NCBI GenBank assembly: GCA_031841125.1
Contig: CM063106.1
Span: 8,370,001-8,434,000 of the forward strand
Source of the DNA: Acanthococcus lagerstroemiae
Taxonomy: Eukaryota; Arthropoda; Insecta; Hemiptera; Eriococcidae
Direction of reading: 5' to 3'
Length of the DNA: 64,000 nt
In this document: positions 22,791 through 34,500 of the stretch, in pieces
Numbering within the stretch: the first letter of the stretch is position 1
How the letters are laid out: each line of letters starts with the position of its first letter
Program-made: the position numbers and the translations under genes
The notes under the pieces: generated by a model
What the model saw: the letters and a program-made list of their open reading frames with translations, nothing else
Told to the model about the DNA's origin: nothing
The model's database searches: none

Positions 22791-23429
22791 TGAGACAGGA
22801 CTAACGAGAGTCGATTCTCCAAGGGTCTCGAGCGGGTTTACACGAACTTAAGTTTTCCGCATCGGGATGACAAGCATGTGGTTGCCATAAAGTGGGTACC
22901 TCTTGTAGCCATGCGTTTGTAGAGGAGGTTGTTTAAACACAGAAAATCGTATGCATGTAGATTCGGATGAAGATGAATTCTTATGATAATAAAAATAATA
23001 AATTGAAATTATATCATGTAACATTCTATGCATCCAGTCATGTGTTTTCGCGATTATTTCAGCGTTTTTATACCGCGTGCGTTGTAGGTTACTCCATATT
23101 TACATGCTCTTGTGATCTTGAACGCCGATTATCTTGGTTGGCGTGGGATTCACAAAAAAAAAATAGATATAATTTCTGTAGAGAATTTTACGCTCTTTAA
23201 TTTTGGTAAGGAGTATTTTTACCTATAACTCAGTTTTAAGCCAGGTACAAGCCAAAAACTGTTTCCGGGGGCATTTTTTGGACTCTGAGGGGTGATGCTC
23301 ACACTGGGGGAGTGGAGGGGGGAATCACAGGGCTTGTCCGAAGAGCGTACTAAACAATCGTACCAAGTTTCAGTTGTGCTGCAATTAATTCCATCAAACA
23401 CCTCTTTTTTAGCTAATTCTCCTGGACTA

Positions 23430-23830
23430 TCTGTGATTTTTCATGTTCTTTGATTCTGGTTGTGAATTTTCTGCCAGTTTCTCCTATGTAGGTCATATCA
23501 CAGTGTTCACAGTCCAGTCTGTATACTCCGCTACTATTGTTTCTGTCCTTTGTTTCTGTTTTTTGTCTTTTTTTATTTGTTTGATCAGAGATGGTTTGTT
23601 TTTGATTCCGAGTTTTATGTTGTATTGGTTGAAGATTTTTTGTATTTTGTATGTATGCGTTCGTGTAAATGGTGTTGCTCCTGCGTATTTGTTTGTTTTT
23701 GTGGTTGTTGGTTCAGTGTTTGTGCTTTTTGGTTGTGTTAGTTTGTTAATTATTATTCTGTCTACTGTTTGTGGTTGTGTAGGTACTCTGGAGACTAGGA
23801 TGAGTACAACTGGAAGTATTAAGCCTAATT
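23430..23830 (-). pseudogene. Penelope-like retroelement, GIY-YIG endonuclease part
   Basis: On the minus strand the frame reads SGVYRLDCEHCDMTYIGETG then RKFTTRIKEHEKSQ, the diagnostic start of the Penelope GIY-YIG endonuclease: G-V-Y, the C-x2-C pair, T-Y-I-G, the catalytic Arg region and the KEH motif. Upstream in a shifted frame, TPFTRTHTYKIQKIFNQYNI matches the linker between reverse transcriptase and endonuclease. Only the C-terminal quarter survives; no reverse-transcriptase catalytic motif is seen beyond 23830. The reading is cut right after KSQ by the 2-kb insertion, and continues at 21386. Confidence 0.88.
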
Positions 23831-26198
23831 CGATACTTCGCCGTCACACTAGTTGTGATCTTGCTGGGTGAAAAACCTCAGTCTGTGGTGCAGTTTGCGA
23901 GGTTATCTTGGACTATGTTTCACCTGTCAGTTTTTCATTGTAATATCCCTAAATTACCGATGTCGTTGTTTACTGGTCTTCACAGCTTATATGTAATATT
24001 GTACATTATACATGTATTTGTTGTAATACATGAATACTAATATTGTATGTTTTCTTTTCAGGTGAGTATCATCTACCATGTCCTTACGTTTGCTGTATGA
24101 AAAACTGTGAGAATCTTTCAATATGCTTAGTGAACTCAATCTGTACGTATAATTGGTTTCTCATTTTCATATTTAATAAGTAGTTCCCTCGAGAGGATGA
24201 GACTTGGAGCATAGTGGTGAGCAGTGTCATCGAAAGTCTTTTTTGGAAATGTGTAGAAGCCTTCTCGTAATATATTGCAAATTTAAGTAAGAAAAAAAAG
24301 GTTTTCGAATTTTCTGGAAAGAGGAGGTACAGTAATTGATAAGTTGTATGTGCACACCACTAGATTTTCTGGAAGCATATCCCTGTACCTCCCCGTTCTG
24401 ACGTTACTGGTGATGAATACTTGAATGGGCTATTCAGAATACGAGGAATTTCAATGAATCACATTCATAACATCATCATCAGATTTACAGTAATTTCCAT
24501 GAGTTAGTTTGTTACTTCTGACGTTTTTTCATGCTTCTTTCATTATTTTCTACATTGATCCTTCGGTTCGAATTTGGTGAGGGGCAAATATCTCACGGAA
24601 ATTTGCTGCTGAGTACAGTTTCTCCCATGTTCGGTTTAAATCACTTAGAAAATATTTCAGGGATATGAACATTTTTGGGCTTGTCAACCTAGAATTAAAA
24701 ATCTATTGCTCCCTAGGGAGAGTACAGATCGCCACCTCTGTTTAAATTCGAAAAATAAAAAATTAGGTATTTGCCGTACACCTGAAACTGAAGTAAAAAA
24801 AGTAGATTCTTGTGTGGGTTGACACTATCAGACTAGGTACTTTTTTAGTCAACTATGTTGATCATTCATAAGTAAAGAGATTGTGATTGGGACCCCAACC
24901 CCTTAATGAAAACCGAGTTTCTGGAGTTCGCTCCACATTCCCGTGTTGCGTACCGGTTTCGATCTGTATAGTCATCCGCAACGTAAACTTACCAAATCTA
25001 ACTAATCTAAGGAGAGTGGAATTTTTCATTTTTTCAACTACTGAAACCTCGCTGACTTTAGAAGTGCTAACCAATAAGCAATATTTACAAATATTTGAAC
25101 TAAGGATGCTCTGGAGAGCCCCCTCTCCTAAATAAATGCACAATTTCGATAATTCCTTTGCTCGGCTTGTTAGTGTTCATTTGGGCAGCTTTTAAAGGTC
25201 GATGATACTTCCACCAAGGATGCCAGTTCGTTAGGTACAACCAACATGGTAAATTCAATGATAGTTTTCGCCGTAATTAATTTTTCCCACCAGATAGAAA
25301 ATTAAGTCGATTATTTCCACATCTGGTTCACCTCACGACCACGATCATGTACTGGCTCCCTCATCTTTCGGCACTTGAGTGAAGAGATCTCTGGACGGCG
25401 GCCGCTCTCGGCGAATCTATTAATTGCAATTAAATATACGAGTATACTAATTCCAAAAACCAGTGTGACCACGTCTGCGCCTTAATTAACATCACAGAAC
25501 CCGTGTGCGAACACGTGAACTAATTGTATGTTCGCCGCACCGCGCGACTCATCATGCGGAAATGAAGGTTCGCTGCGATGAGGTATATCGAGAGGTTAAA
25601 GAGGTTTCAATTTAAAAATGCGGGAACACCGACGAAAATGCAGGTATTGCATGCGCGTACGGTGGACTCCAATTCCGTGGGTATTGTCTTATTCGGCGGC
25701 GAAATTGTTTTTAATTAACTCGAATTAAAACGATACAGGTCGCCTCGCCTGCGGCGAGAAGAAAGCATGGATTACGGGCTCAATGAGCGAACGTACGCTC
25801 GGCGAAGGGCTCGGCACTTGCGGAGCATGTGGCTTCGAAAAGTGTGCACAATTTATGTTTTCTCGCACCAGTGATTTGGCTGCTTCACGAACTGTGAATT
25901 TGTGCGTATGTTACCCATGAGGTCCCTAGGTGTAAAATATATCTTGATGTAGAGGTAGAAATATAACTAACAGATACCGACACGTATACAACTATCTTAT
26001 GCGTGTGTAGCTGTATACTTTTGCGAAAGATGCTCAGACGTCGGGTATTGGCAAAGCACGTACACTCCATACTGCGTTCACTTTTTCATTTCGGAACATT
26101 TTCGTTGGTTGCTCGTCATTCTGTTGCATAGGTTTACAGAAAATACACAGTTGGCAGATTATTGTTCGAAATACCAGAATCCGCGGCCTACAACAGAC
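23831..26198. other. No gene recognised; CpG-rich block at 25.36-25.87 kb
   Basis: The first 1.5 kb is AT-rich with no supported feature. Between 25360 and 25870 the sequence is CpG-rich and unique, with several TAATTA/TTAATTAA homeodomain-type words (near 25420, 25485, 25710). A conserved regulatory element is conceivable there but cannot be shown from one sequence. Confidence 0.35.
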
Positions 26199-26421
26199 CA
26201 GGGACGAAAATAAAGGGGGCATCCCCCCTAAGCTTCCGCCGGAGTTGGGAAATTTTAGTAGATGGATCAAAAGTGGGGAAAATCCAACAATTCAACCTTT
26301 TTTTTTTAGCCAGTACAAACAAATTTTGATACTTGGAAATTTTGACTGGAGTCAGTTAAGAATGTCACAATCCCCTCCTCCCCCAAAAAACAACAACAAC
26401 AAACTCTTCGCTAGGTCCCTG
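26199..26421. mobile_element. hAT-type MITE (CAGGGAC termini)
   Basis: The left end is CAGGGACGAAAATAAAGGGG and the complement of the right end is CAGGGACCTAGCGAAG. Flanking octamers CAACAGAC and CAATTGAC match at 6 of 8 positions, consistent with an aged hAT duplication. The interior contains a CCCCTCCTCCCCC tract and no coding sequence. Confidence 0.7.
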
Positions 26422-29108
26422 CAATTGACTATGTTTTATACATGTGAGAAGCTTTATGAAATGGTATCATACGTTGGAAAAGTGAATTTTGCCCTACAGC
26501 AAAGATCATTCTTTTTAAATCGGAAGTTCCGTGTTTCAGATTTGAGCGGAAACTGCTTCTCAACAGACTTGGTAACAGTGTACAGTAGAACGTAGTCGTC
26601 TGCGAAGTCGTATTTCAAATTTATAAACGAATTACGGTCTACAGGTTGGTGTTCGAGAAAAGGTATCATAAGTCGCATCGATCTTGTTTACACCACTATT
26701 CGCCTGTCCATGCAAAGTGGCCGACGTCTGGTGGATTTTATACTAACTAATTGAAATGAGGTATCTGGAGCTCGTTTTGCATAAAAGATTTCCATTGCAT
26801 CGAGATTTCTAAATAATGAAAGTTGAAATGAAGATTCTGATTAGGTATATCGATCTTGGACACAATGAGCTATAAATAATACACTAATTTGTAGAATTAA
26901 ATCTTCATAACATGAATTTAAAGTTTTCTCCCCATGTTTGTTATCAGCAGGTACCTCATTTCAGATTTCTTTGTATGTTAGTATTGGTGTGTACATGTGG
27001 ACAACACTAGCGACTCTGGTGAGTGCTGGACAGGCAAATAGCTGCGCATAATACTTATCGCGTTACGTCATCCGGTACGAAAGAACGTGGTGTACGTGTT
27101 CCCAGGCTATCCTGAGATGGATTGGCGCAGTAGATGCCGAGACATCGATTTTTCTCGAAATTAAGATATCACGTCCTCAAACTTGAGCTACTTTTATTTC
27201 AGTCTGTATTGAAGTTGGAGATTTTGTTCTTTTGTGCTCTATCAGATCCTACTAAAAACTCAAAAAAGAAGTTTCCCGACGTGTGCTACCTTTTTATAGA
27301 GCGCCTCACATCTACGTCTGTTTTCTCTTTTAAATTTCACATCGTTTATCTGTGGTGTTACTAATTAGATCTGTGAAGCGAAAACACCGTGTTGGTTTCA
27401 CCATTTTCAAGTTGAGGAACTATGCTAATCAACGTTCATTATCAACACCGTCATTAGCAACCAACTGAAACTCTCCACAGGGACTTACCGATGAGGGCAC
27501 TGCCATCGACCTATTTCGATGTGCATGCGTCTCTGAGAAAACGGCCTTAATTTATCAATATGACTTTCAGTTTCTTTTCTTTTTTTTTTGACACTGATCA
27601 TTGTCATTGCTGAATCATTGAGTTAAAACGTTTAGTTACAGCTGTTTATTTCAATCACTTACTAATTACTGTCATCGCCTGGGTGGTTTTAGACTTTGAG
27701 CGCTTAGCTAATTCGTGTTGGTTGTTGTCTGCTTAAGTTTTTCCATTAGCCAGATACTTATTTATGTAAGTTTTGCCGTGATCAGGCCTAATCCCTGCGT
27801 CGTAATTTACATCTGTGGTTGCAAAACGTGGTTACTGATGTTATCAAAGTCTGTCTTAGATGCGGTTGTACTTTGGTTACAATTCAAAATGTTCATATTT
27901 TGTCTGTAGATAAGGATAGTCCTTCTCGTACAAAGTCTTGAATTTCGAAACATATCAAGCCATTCTGTTCCACCTCCTGAAGAAACATTTTGGCTGAAAT
28001 CAGATGACGTTAATACGAGCCGATTTGTATGAAGTCAAAAGTTTTGTGAAAACACTATAAGCATAGGTTATACTTCGTTTTCCTAAAAAACATGGTGTCC
28101 TAATCAATATTTTGAATTTCATTGTAAAATGTTAGATTCAAACTTTTATTTTATTTGAGGGAAGGTGTTCACAGATTTGGAAATTTCTACAGTAGACAGA
28201 AAACTTTTCTCACTGGAATAGCTATGCCTTCATTTGTGGTGGTTGAAATTGTCAAAATACTATACGTATACAACAATTTCAGCCAGTATTATGAATCCTA
28301 TTTTAGAACCAACTTTTTTGGATAGTACTCGGGATGTCTCCAACTGTTCGATCGGTTGACGAAATCATCACATCAGTTGGTCCACAATGGACTGGCATTG
28401 CCTTAATGACGGAGGCTCATGCCCATTTCGATTTTCTACGTTTTGTCATCTTAAAACGAAATTTTCCGTTTAAGAGCCGAACATGAAAGAAATGCTATTC
28501 TAAGGACTAAAACGAAGAACAATCTTTGAAAAGAGACTTCAGCGATCAAACATGAAAAAAAGTGACATACAATAACTTGGAAAATTGTATTTGTTTATGC
28601 ATTTTTAACGGGCGGAGGGAGGGGGCTGAGTCGTGTGATCTGTTTTGCCTTGCGTATCCTGCACCAGAATAAAGGCCTATAGTCCTCCTCATATTGCGTA
28701 TATGTTATCGTTAATGTGTACAATCAGTTGAAGTGTATAATTTTATAAAATACTTATCAATTTTCTGCCCTTCATTCCTTCTCTTTTTGACGGACCGGGG
28801 TGAAATTCAGAAAAATCTGTAATTTCCATTTGTATATACCTCATTTAGAATTTTTCGCCCTGCCGACTTCAAAGAGCATAATACAGAGGCCAAAAATAAT
28901 CACAAGTCTTCGATTCTCACAATTCATAGCCCTTGGTAGGTGTTCTTCCAAAGCAACCAGAGGCTAATTCTTTGCATTGTTGTGTAAAAAGACCAAAATT
29001 AAGAACCTCCAAAATGTTCAGCAAATTACTGAGTAAGGGGAGGAATAATTAAAGGCCAAAAACTAGTGAGCATCATAATGAAATTATATACGTCAACTGG
29101 TTATACGC
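26422..29108. other. No recognisable gene or element
   Basis: This is AT-rich sequence with frames under 80 codons and no motif. It may include decayed upstream parts of the Mutator element that follows, but I could not find the N-terminal FLYWCH finger or the catalytic DDE segment of a MULE transposase here. Confidence 0.3.
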
Positions 29109-29618
29109 ATGAAGAATTCAATGCGTAGAGTAACTTGGCGCAGTATTAATTTGTCGCAAAATAATTTGAAGATAGACGCGCAGTTGGAGGAGTTGATGAA
29201 CTACTTCGAGGATACGTACATTGAGCGACCTCTCAGGACAGGAAGAAAAGACCCACGATTTCGTATTCCGTGGTGGAATGTTTACCAAAGAACTCTAGAT
29301 AACGATCCGCGTACCAATAACTGTGCCAAATCAGGACATCGGCGTTTGCAGGTCAAATTTGGTTTCTCGCACCCTGCCATTTGGCGGTTCATGTGTACGT
29401 TGAAACGGGCACAGAAGGCGCGGGATGTACACTATACACACCGGGAGTGTGCCACGGCGCAACCCCCACTGAAAAAGAATAAGTACGTGGACCGCGAAGA
29501 ACGAATACAAAAAATTGTTGTAGACTACGATAGCAGAGAGACCATGCGAGCGATAGCGCCTAATTTGTATAGGAATGTATTGTCGAAAATAAGGGGGGAG
29601 GGCATGATTTTAACATAA
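29109..29618 (+). pseudogene. Mutator-like (MULE) transposase C-terminal fragment
   Basis: The 169-residue frame contains FRIPWWNVYQRTLDNDPRTN followed by N, then GHRRLQVKFGFSHPAIWRFM. This matches the C-terminal part of FLYWCH-associated MULE transposases common in insects, where W-N-V-Y, a P-R-T-N-N motif and W-H-R-R..HP-x-IW-F occur in this order after the catalytic core. Here the usual W-H pair reads G-H, and the DDE core and the N-terminal FLYWCH finger are missing, so it cannot transpose. The remaining frame is open for 169 codons, suggesting moderate age. Downstream (29680-29755) lies a run of GCGCC..AATTAAA words that may be the element's terminus. Confidence 0.72.
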
Positions 29619-29669
29619 ATTAGTTAAGTTTATAATAAATCTTTCTTTTGAAAATTATCTTCTCGAGAA

Positions 29670-29765
29670 ATTTTTTCGCGCCGAATTAAATGTGCGCCCA
29701 ATTTTTTTGCGCCTAGAGGTGCCTGCGCCAAATCGCCCACGCCCAATTAAACGGCACCCCTATTA
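29670..29765. repeat. GCGCCNAATTAAA motif cluster, possible MULE terminal region
   Basis: CGCGCCGAATTAAATG, GCGCCCAATTTTTTTGCGCC, GCGCCAAATCGCCC and CGCCCAATTAAACGG follow each other within about 85 bp right after the MULE fragment. Repeated short motifs in a terminal region fit Mutator-like elements. No partner inverted repeat was located. Confidence 0.45.
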
Positions 29766-29769
29766 GTAT

Positions 29770-29945
29770 ATAGAAAATTGTGCCGCCGCGAAGTGGCGAG
29801 AGGAGAAATGGGGGTAGGAGGGCTGCCTACCTCAAAGCGTTTCCTCTTATACTGACGAAGGCCCGATCGGGGTGATTCCAGGATAGGGGGTGCTGTATCC
29901 CGCGGCAAATTTGGCGTGCATGCACCGCCATATGCCCCACTATCA
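29770..29945 (-). repeat. GC-rich interspersed repeat, copy C (partial)
   Basis: On the minus strand the segment reads TATGGCGGTGCATGCACGCC, a CACC block, GCTTTGAGG and CCCCCATTTCTCC, matching copy A. It is truncated before the CACCTCCTCGTCTTGG block. Confidence 0.6.
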
Positions 29946-30639
29946 TCGATATTGAAAATTGAAGATGATCGTATTGAATAGATCTTCAGTTTGTTGACTA
30001 ATCGAAGATCCTCTTGCACTTCGACTTACCAGCGAAGTTCTTTGATATCTTGTCTCAGGCTTGGGAAGTCATCGCTCATGAATTCTCATTAGTAATGCTG
30101 CAGTGCCTACTGACTTTTCGAAATTCTGGTTACTTAGTTACGATACAGCTAGTTGAGGTAATATCAGCTGTAAATAAACTGAAAGAATCGGACTTTCGAA
30201 AGATTGTAAAGACGCTGTATAAACGCTAAGGTGCTGTTAGAATTTCTTGTCTCTAGATATGCGCAAACTAAGGCTTGCCGGGGCTGATAAGAAAGTCATT
30301 ATTGAGCTTCAGTATCCTGTATGCACCAGTCACATACCTGATAATCTCAACGAGCACAGGAGGTAATTCTGTACTGTTTGCTATCCTTGCAGTGCCGAAT
30401 TAAGATTTTCGTAGGCCCTAAACAATTTGTTGCTTCAATTTTTTTTTTTTGAAAGTTTACATGCTACCAGTCATAATTAAATTACTGCAGCCAGATTTCA
30501 GTAAGTAATTTGAAAAAAAGTTCATGTTTCGTAGGTCCAAAACAGTTCGTAGGCCCTAGGCAATTGCCTACTCTGTCTAATGGATAAATCGGCACTGTAT
30601 CCTTAAGCAACTAAGTCGGCCTACCTAGTTGCGGAGATG
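29946..30639. other. Possible small insertion with GTAGGCCCT ends
   Basis: A segment from about 30390 to 30595 has ends AGTGCCGAATTAAGATTTTC and the complement AGTGCCGATTTATCC, with GTAGGCCCTAAACAATT and GTAGGCCCTAGGCAATT inside. This hints at a small terminal-inverted-repeat element of roughly 205 bp, of the kind with hAT-like CAGTGCCGA ends (CAGTGCCGA at about 30391; TCGGCACTG ending at about 30597). The rest is unremarkable AT-rich sequence. Confidence 0.5.
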
Positions 30640-31555
30640 TACATCGTAGGAAAAGCTCTATAACTTCGTGCGAGTACAATCGTCCGCCATTTTGACGTCA
30701 ACCTTACCCGTGGATGTCGAATTGACCAGGGATGCGAAGCGAATAGTTTTTGGGCTTAGCTTTTGCTTTGGCTTCACAAGTTTTTACCAGTTGGGCTTCA
30801 GCTTAGCTTTGGCTTTTTTCTCACTTGAATGGCTTTTCAGTTCACAGTTTATTGGCTTTTCTGTTCTTTGCCGGTTGCATGTCAATTCATTGTAAAAATT
30901 GATATTGTAGGCTTTTGAATGTTGAATATTGTTCCTAAATCTGCCATCCTGTCGTCTCATCTCTCATGAGCCAAGGAAAAGGACCTAAAGCCCGATTGTA
31001 CTAAGGTTCTTTGTTTCCCTGGGTATTTTCAAGTGGATGTAATATACTGCCCTGATATGGGATTTTGTCCTATCTTCACTCGAAATTGAGGACGTATCTG
31101 TAAAAAGGGCGTCCGTTCAATGTATTTCTTATGGAACGGACGCCCTTTTTACAGATACGTCCTCAATTGTCCTGGGAGAGGGACCTACCGTTCATTTGTA
31201 TTAGTATCTTTTTCTAAGGCATTTTTGAATGCACATAGGACAAATTTCGAATACCGTTTTCCAAATCACGGGTAAAGCCAAAAACGTTTTTTAAAAATGA
31301 AAAGCTCTAGTAAGCTAATAACATTTTTGGCTTCAGGCTTGTGTACGGCTTTTCACGCTATTGGCTGATGTCCTTGTGAAACAAAAATGGGCTTTTCGCT
31401 TCGGCTTAAACCGTTATAGGCTTAAGCTTTCCATCCCTGAAATTGACTACGCGGTGCGCTCCGCATAGTCGGATTCGGCATCCACGGGCGCGGTTGGAGT
31501 CAAAATGGCGGACGATCGTACTCACACGAAGTTTATAGAGCTCTATCGTAGGTGA
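30640..31555. mobile_element. Foldback-type inverted repeat structure
   Basis: Outer arms at about 30640-30740 and 31420-31555 are inverted copies: the left arm contains CGTCCGCCATTTTGACGTCA and CCGTGGATGTCGAATTGACC, the right arm contains their complements with scattered changes. Next to each arm are runs of GGCTTNNGCTTTTGGCTT-like words in opposite orientation. A perfect 35-bp-arm hairpin lies close to the centre. No coding sequence is present. Either one foldback element or two copies of one repeat inserted head to head would give this; the central hairpin favours one structure. No flanking duplication was resolved. Confidence 0.7.
31084..31168. repeat. Perfect 35-bp inverted repeat, 15-nt loop
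   Basis: The arm 31084-31118 (AATTGAGGACGTATCTGTAA..GTCCGTTC) pairs without mismatch with 31134-31168, across a 15-nt loop. Perfect identity next to decayed surroundings indicates youth, gene conversion or selection. If transcribed it would form a long hairpin RNA. Confidence 0.9.
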
Positions 31556-34500
31556 AGCTTTTTTTCCATTGTTAGGTACTGCCTCCATACAACTTCTCCC
31601 AATGTCTAAAAAACACCTTCCAAAAAGGAAACACTTGATAAATGGAAGCGTACAAGGATGCCTGTCGCCTTCCTGATTGGATGCCCAAGTCATTGCTTCG
31701 TAATACCACCTAACTAATAGTGTTAGCTGTTGAAAAGCATTGTGAGTTGGCTTTGATTCTTTTTTAAATCGTGGAATGATACTAGCCTGTACCAAGAAAA
31801 ACAAACTTCATCATTTTTCGTACAATAGCTTGAAGAAGAAACCTCATTTGGGTCATTGTCACTAGCGAAGTGAAGAATCAGGGAAAGATGATACTAACAC
31901 GCGGTCCTACGTTTCCATTGGGATTTAAACCTGCACTAGAGTGCGCTACAAAATTACCTGCGCGGGTGTTAGCAGCTAGCAGGTGAAAATGAGTAGGGAT
32001 CATGTTGTGTACTTTCAAATAGAAAAACTACTATCTTTAGGAGGACAAAGAAACGAGTAAAACTTATTCTACCAGTTCAATGTTTTTGGTAATGATGCAG
32101 TTAAATTGAGGACAAATTTTCTTTTAAAATGGATTTATAATCGACTTAATGATAGTCGAAGTTTGCTACACGCTTACGGTAAATCATACGTAATCACTCA
32201 CACAAATACAGGGCTGTCAGCACTTGAAACTCTAAGTTTAAATTCCAATAATCTGTTCTGCCTAAGGTTGTATGTATTTTGAGGTATTGTGAGAAATTTT
32301 GTGGCGTATTGTAAGACGGCTTGAGTTGTTGTTTTGCTTTAGCTACGACTGCTATACTCAGGGTGATCCATCCTTTTCTTCTAGAGTATTCGCAGACAAA
32401 TTGTCGTCTTCTCTCTACCTGACTACACACGTATACACTTTCTATTGGGTAATTCAAGTGAGATAGGAAACAGCTCGTTCGGTTTAATGAAGAAGTAATT
32501 GAACCTGTTTTGCGATAATTGCGTGCGTTCTTCGTTAACTTCAACCGGAGGCTCGTCAGTAATACGTGCCAGTACAGCGCTCCAGAGAATCGAATTTCAA
32601 GTAACTTTCGAAGGTGATAATGGTACAAGTGCGAATAACCTCCAAAAGGTTGGCGATTTTTTGGTCTACTAGGATGACAAATCAGACGAATCTCATACCC
32701 TGTATCCGAAACGCTCTGATCTCGATTACACTCGGCAGTAACAGTTCAAATTTGGTATTCCGGACGGCTTCATCGTGACGAGGAGACAGTGACGAGAAGA
32801 GGAGGAATGGATGGAGGACTTTATTTGCACGCCATCTGAAAAGACCTTATTTCGCGGCTAAAAGTTTTAAAAAGATTTTTAAGAGTCGACGTATTTTAAT
32901 TCAGTCATATTTCGACAATAAATAAAAAAGTTACGACTCCGGCGAAAGATAAAAGATCTTTTAAATCTCGGCAAACGGTCGTAACTTTTATGAAAAAGTT
33001 TACACGCCGGCCGTTCTCGTCGTCGTCCGCCGGATCTTTGCTCGAAAGTTAAAAGTTTACACTAGAGTTAAGTACCGACCGGCGCGTATAGGTAGCGCCT
33101 CTTGTAATTTATTTTATCCTTCGTGAATGCGAAATACGTAATTACGATGCTGGTTGAGCACTTGCTTATCGTTGCTGTGATTCTTTTCCCTCCAATGTGT
33201 TCACTTTTTTTTTTTCGGGATGCCACTTACTTTTGCATTTTCAGAAAACTTTCATCCCTTGGCTTTGTACGACGAATTCCGAAGAGATTAACTCATAATG
33301 CGTTACACGTTCGTTTTCTGTTCGGCGGAGACTGTGTAGTGCAACTTCGACCGTGAATGCGAATGTAATGCACGTGCAGATCGCAAAAATGTTCATTCAC
33401 ATCATTTTGCACTGGAACCATACGTCAGTCAGTAGTTGATAGTGGAAGTGATTTCCGGTTAGGGTTTTTTCGTAAACGATTTCAAAGAAGTTGCATTATT
33501 AATTGTAAATTCTCAGCTGATGTTTCTCCTCTAATGAGTATGATAATGTTGACATGTGCCAGTTCGTAGTTTGCGTGAAATTACGGTATGAATCCCTCAT
33601 GAGGTACAAATTTGGAAAGTGGAGGCAAAAACTTGATTTTCCCAACTCGAAATATAAAATTTGCCTACTGATGAACATTTTAAGATTCCACTTTCCCTTG
33701 GTGCATGTAACTTGAGTTTTTCTGTAACCAGAGGCGTGCCGATGGGGATGTGTGGGGAAGTTTCCACCCGAACACCTTGAAAAATCTACCCTCAGTTGGT
33801 AAAATGGAATCCTCAGAGAAGTTTCAAAGGTGGTGACCTGCTTGCTCGTCGATTTTTCCTTCTAACAAGGACGTACCTAACACCTAAACGAAAAATTTTG
33901 CTGAGTAAGCGAAGTAAACATTTCTTTTTCAGATCTTATTGACTGTTCGGTGAATCTATTAAAATTTGCCATTCCGCATTTTATTAACTGTTCGGTGAAT
34001 CCGTTCAAATTTGCCATCAGCGAACTCGGGTTCTCGGGTCCTCATTTCTTCAAACTAGCCACTCGAGATCGATTTTACAAACCGAATTCAACATTTGGTA
34101 TTTTAGGTTGTGTCTATTTTCTCGACTAATCAACTATTCTCGTGAAATATAATGATAATTAATTCTTCAAAACAAGCAAGTAATAGTGTTGGAAGTCTTT
34201 TAGAGTGTAAAAGAATTGGAAATTTCACTCAATAAGCAAAAAAAATTTCCCAAAAAGTGGAGGGAACAAAAACAAAAATTGAAGAAAAAAATCTTGCGAA
34301 TCTAGAGATATTGCCTGAATCACGTCTCGGAAATCTCTTAGGCATATTTCCGCCAACTTGCGGAGTTATTTTTCAATTTTCCCAATTTTTGCAGGGGGGG
34401 GATCTACATTACACTCTGTATCCTCCCCTCTGTTTCGACGCCACTGCAGGCGAATAACCTGTATGACCAAAAGCTGTTAAACTTGCGAATGAGACTTGAA

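Larger units (their letters stand above)
21387..23429. mobile_element. 2-kb DNA element with ~360-bp terminal inverted repeats
   Basis: The left arm 21387-21741 and right arm 23061-23429 are inverted copies at high similarity along their whole length. The termini are TAGTCCAGGGGAATTAGC and the complement of TAGTCCAGGAGAATTAGC. The trinucleotide TCT lies immediately outside both ends (21384-21386, 23430-23432), a possible 3-bp duplication. The element splits a Penelope-like sequence, so both ends are well defined. The interior (about 1.3 kb) carries a broken protein fragment and a minisatellite but no transposase I recognise. The superfamily is unknown; long arms and a short duplication could fit Academ- or CACTA-like groups, but no transposase settles it. 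Confidence 0.85.

Noticed and set aside
23443..23871. 142-codon plus-strand frame rich in Phe, Cys and Val
   Set aside because: It is the antisense shadow of the Penelope endonuclease remnant on the minus strand.
33730..33850. hAT-type element starting CAGAGGCGTGCCGATG
   Set aside because: Only one end is visible; no inverted partner or duplication was found.
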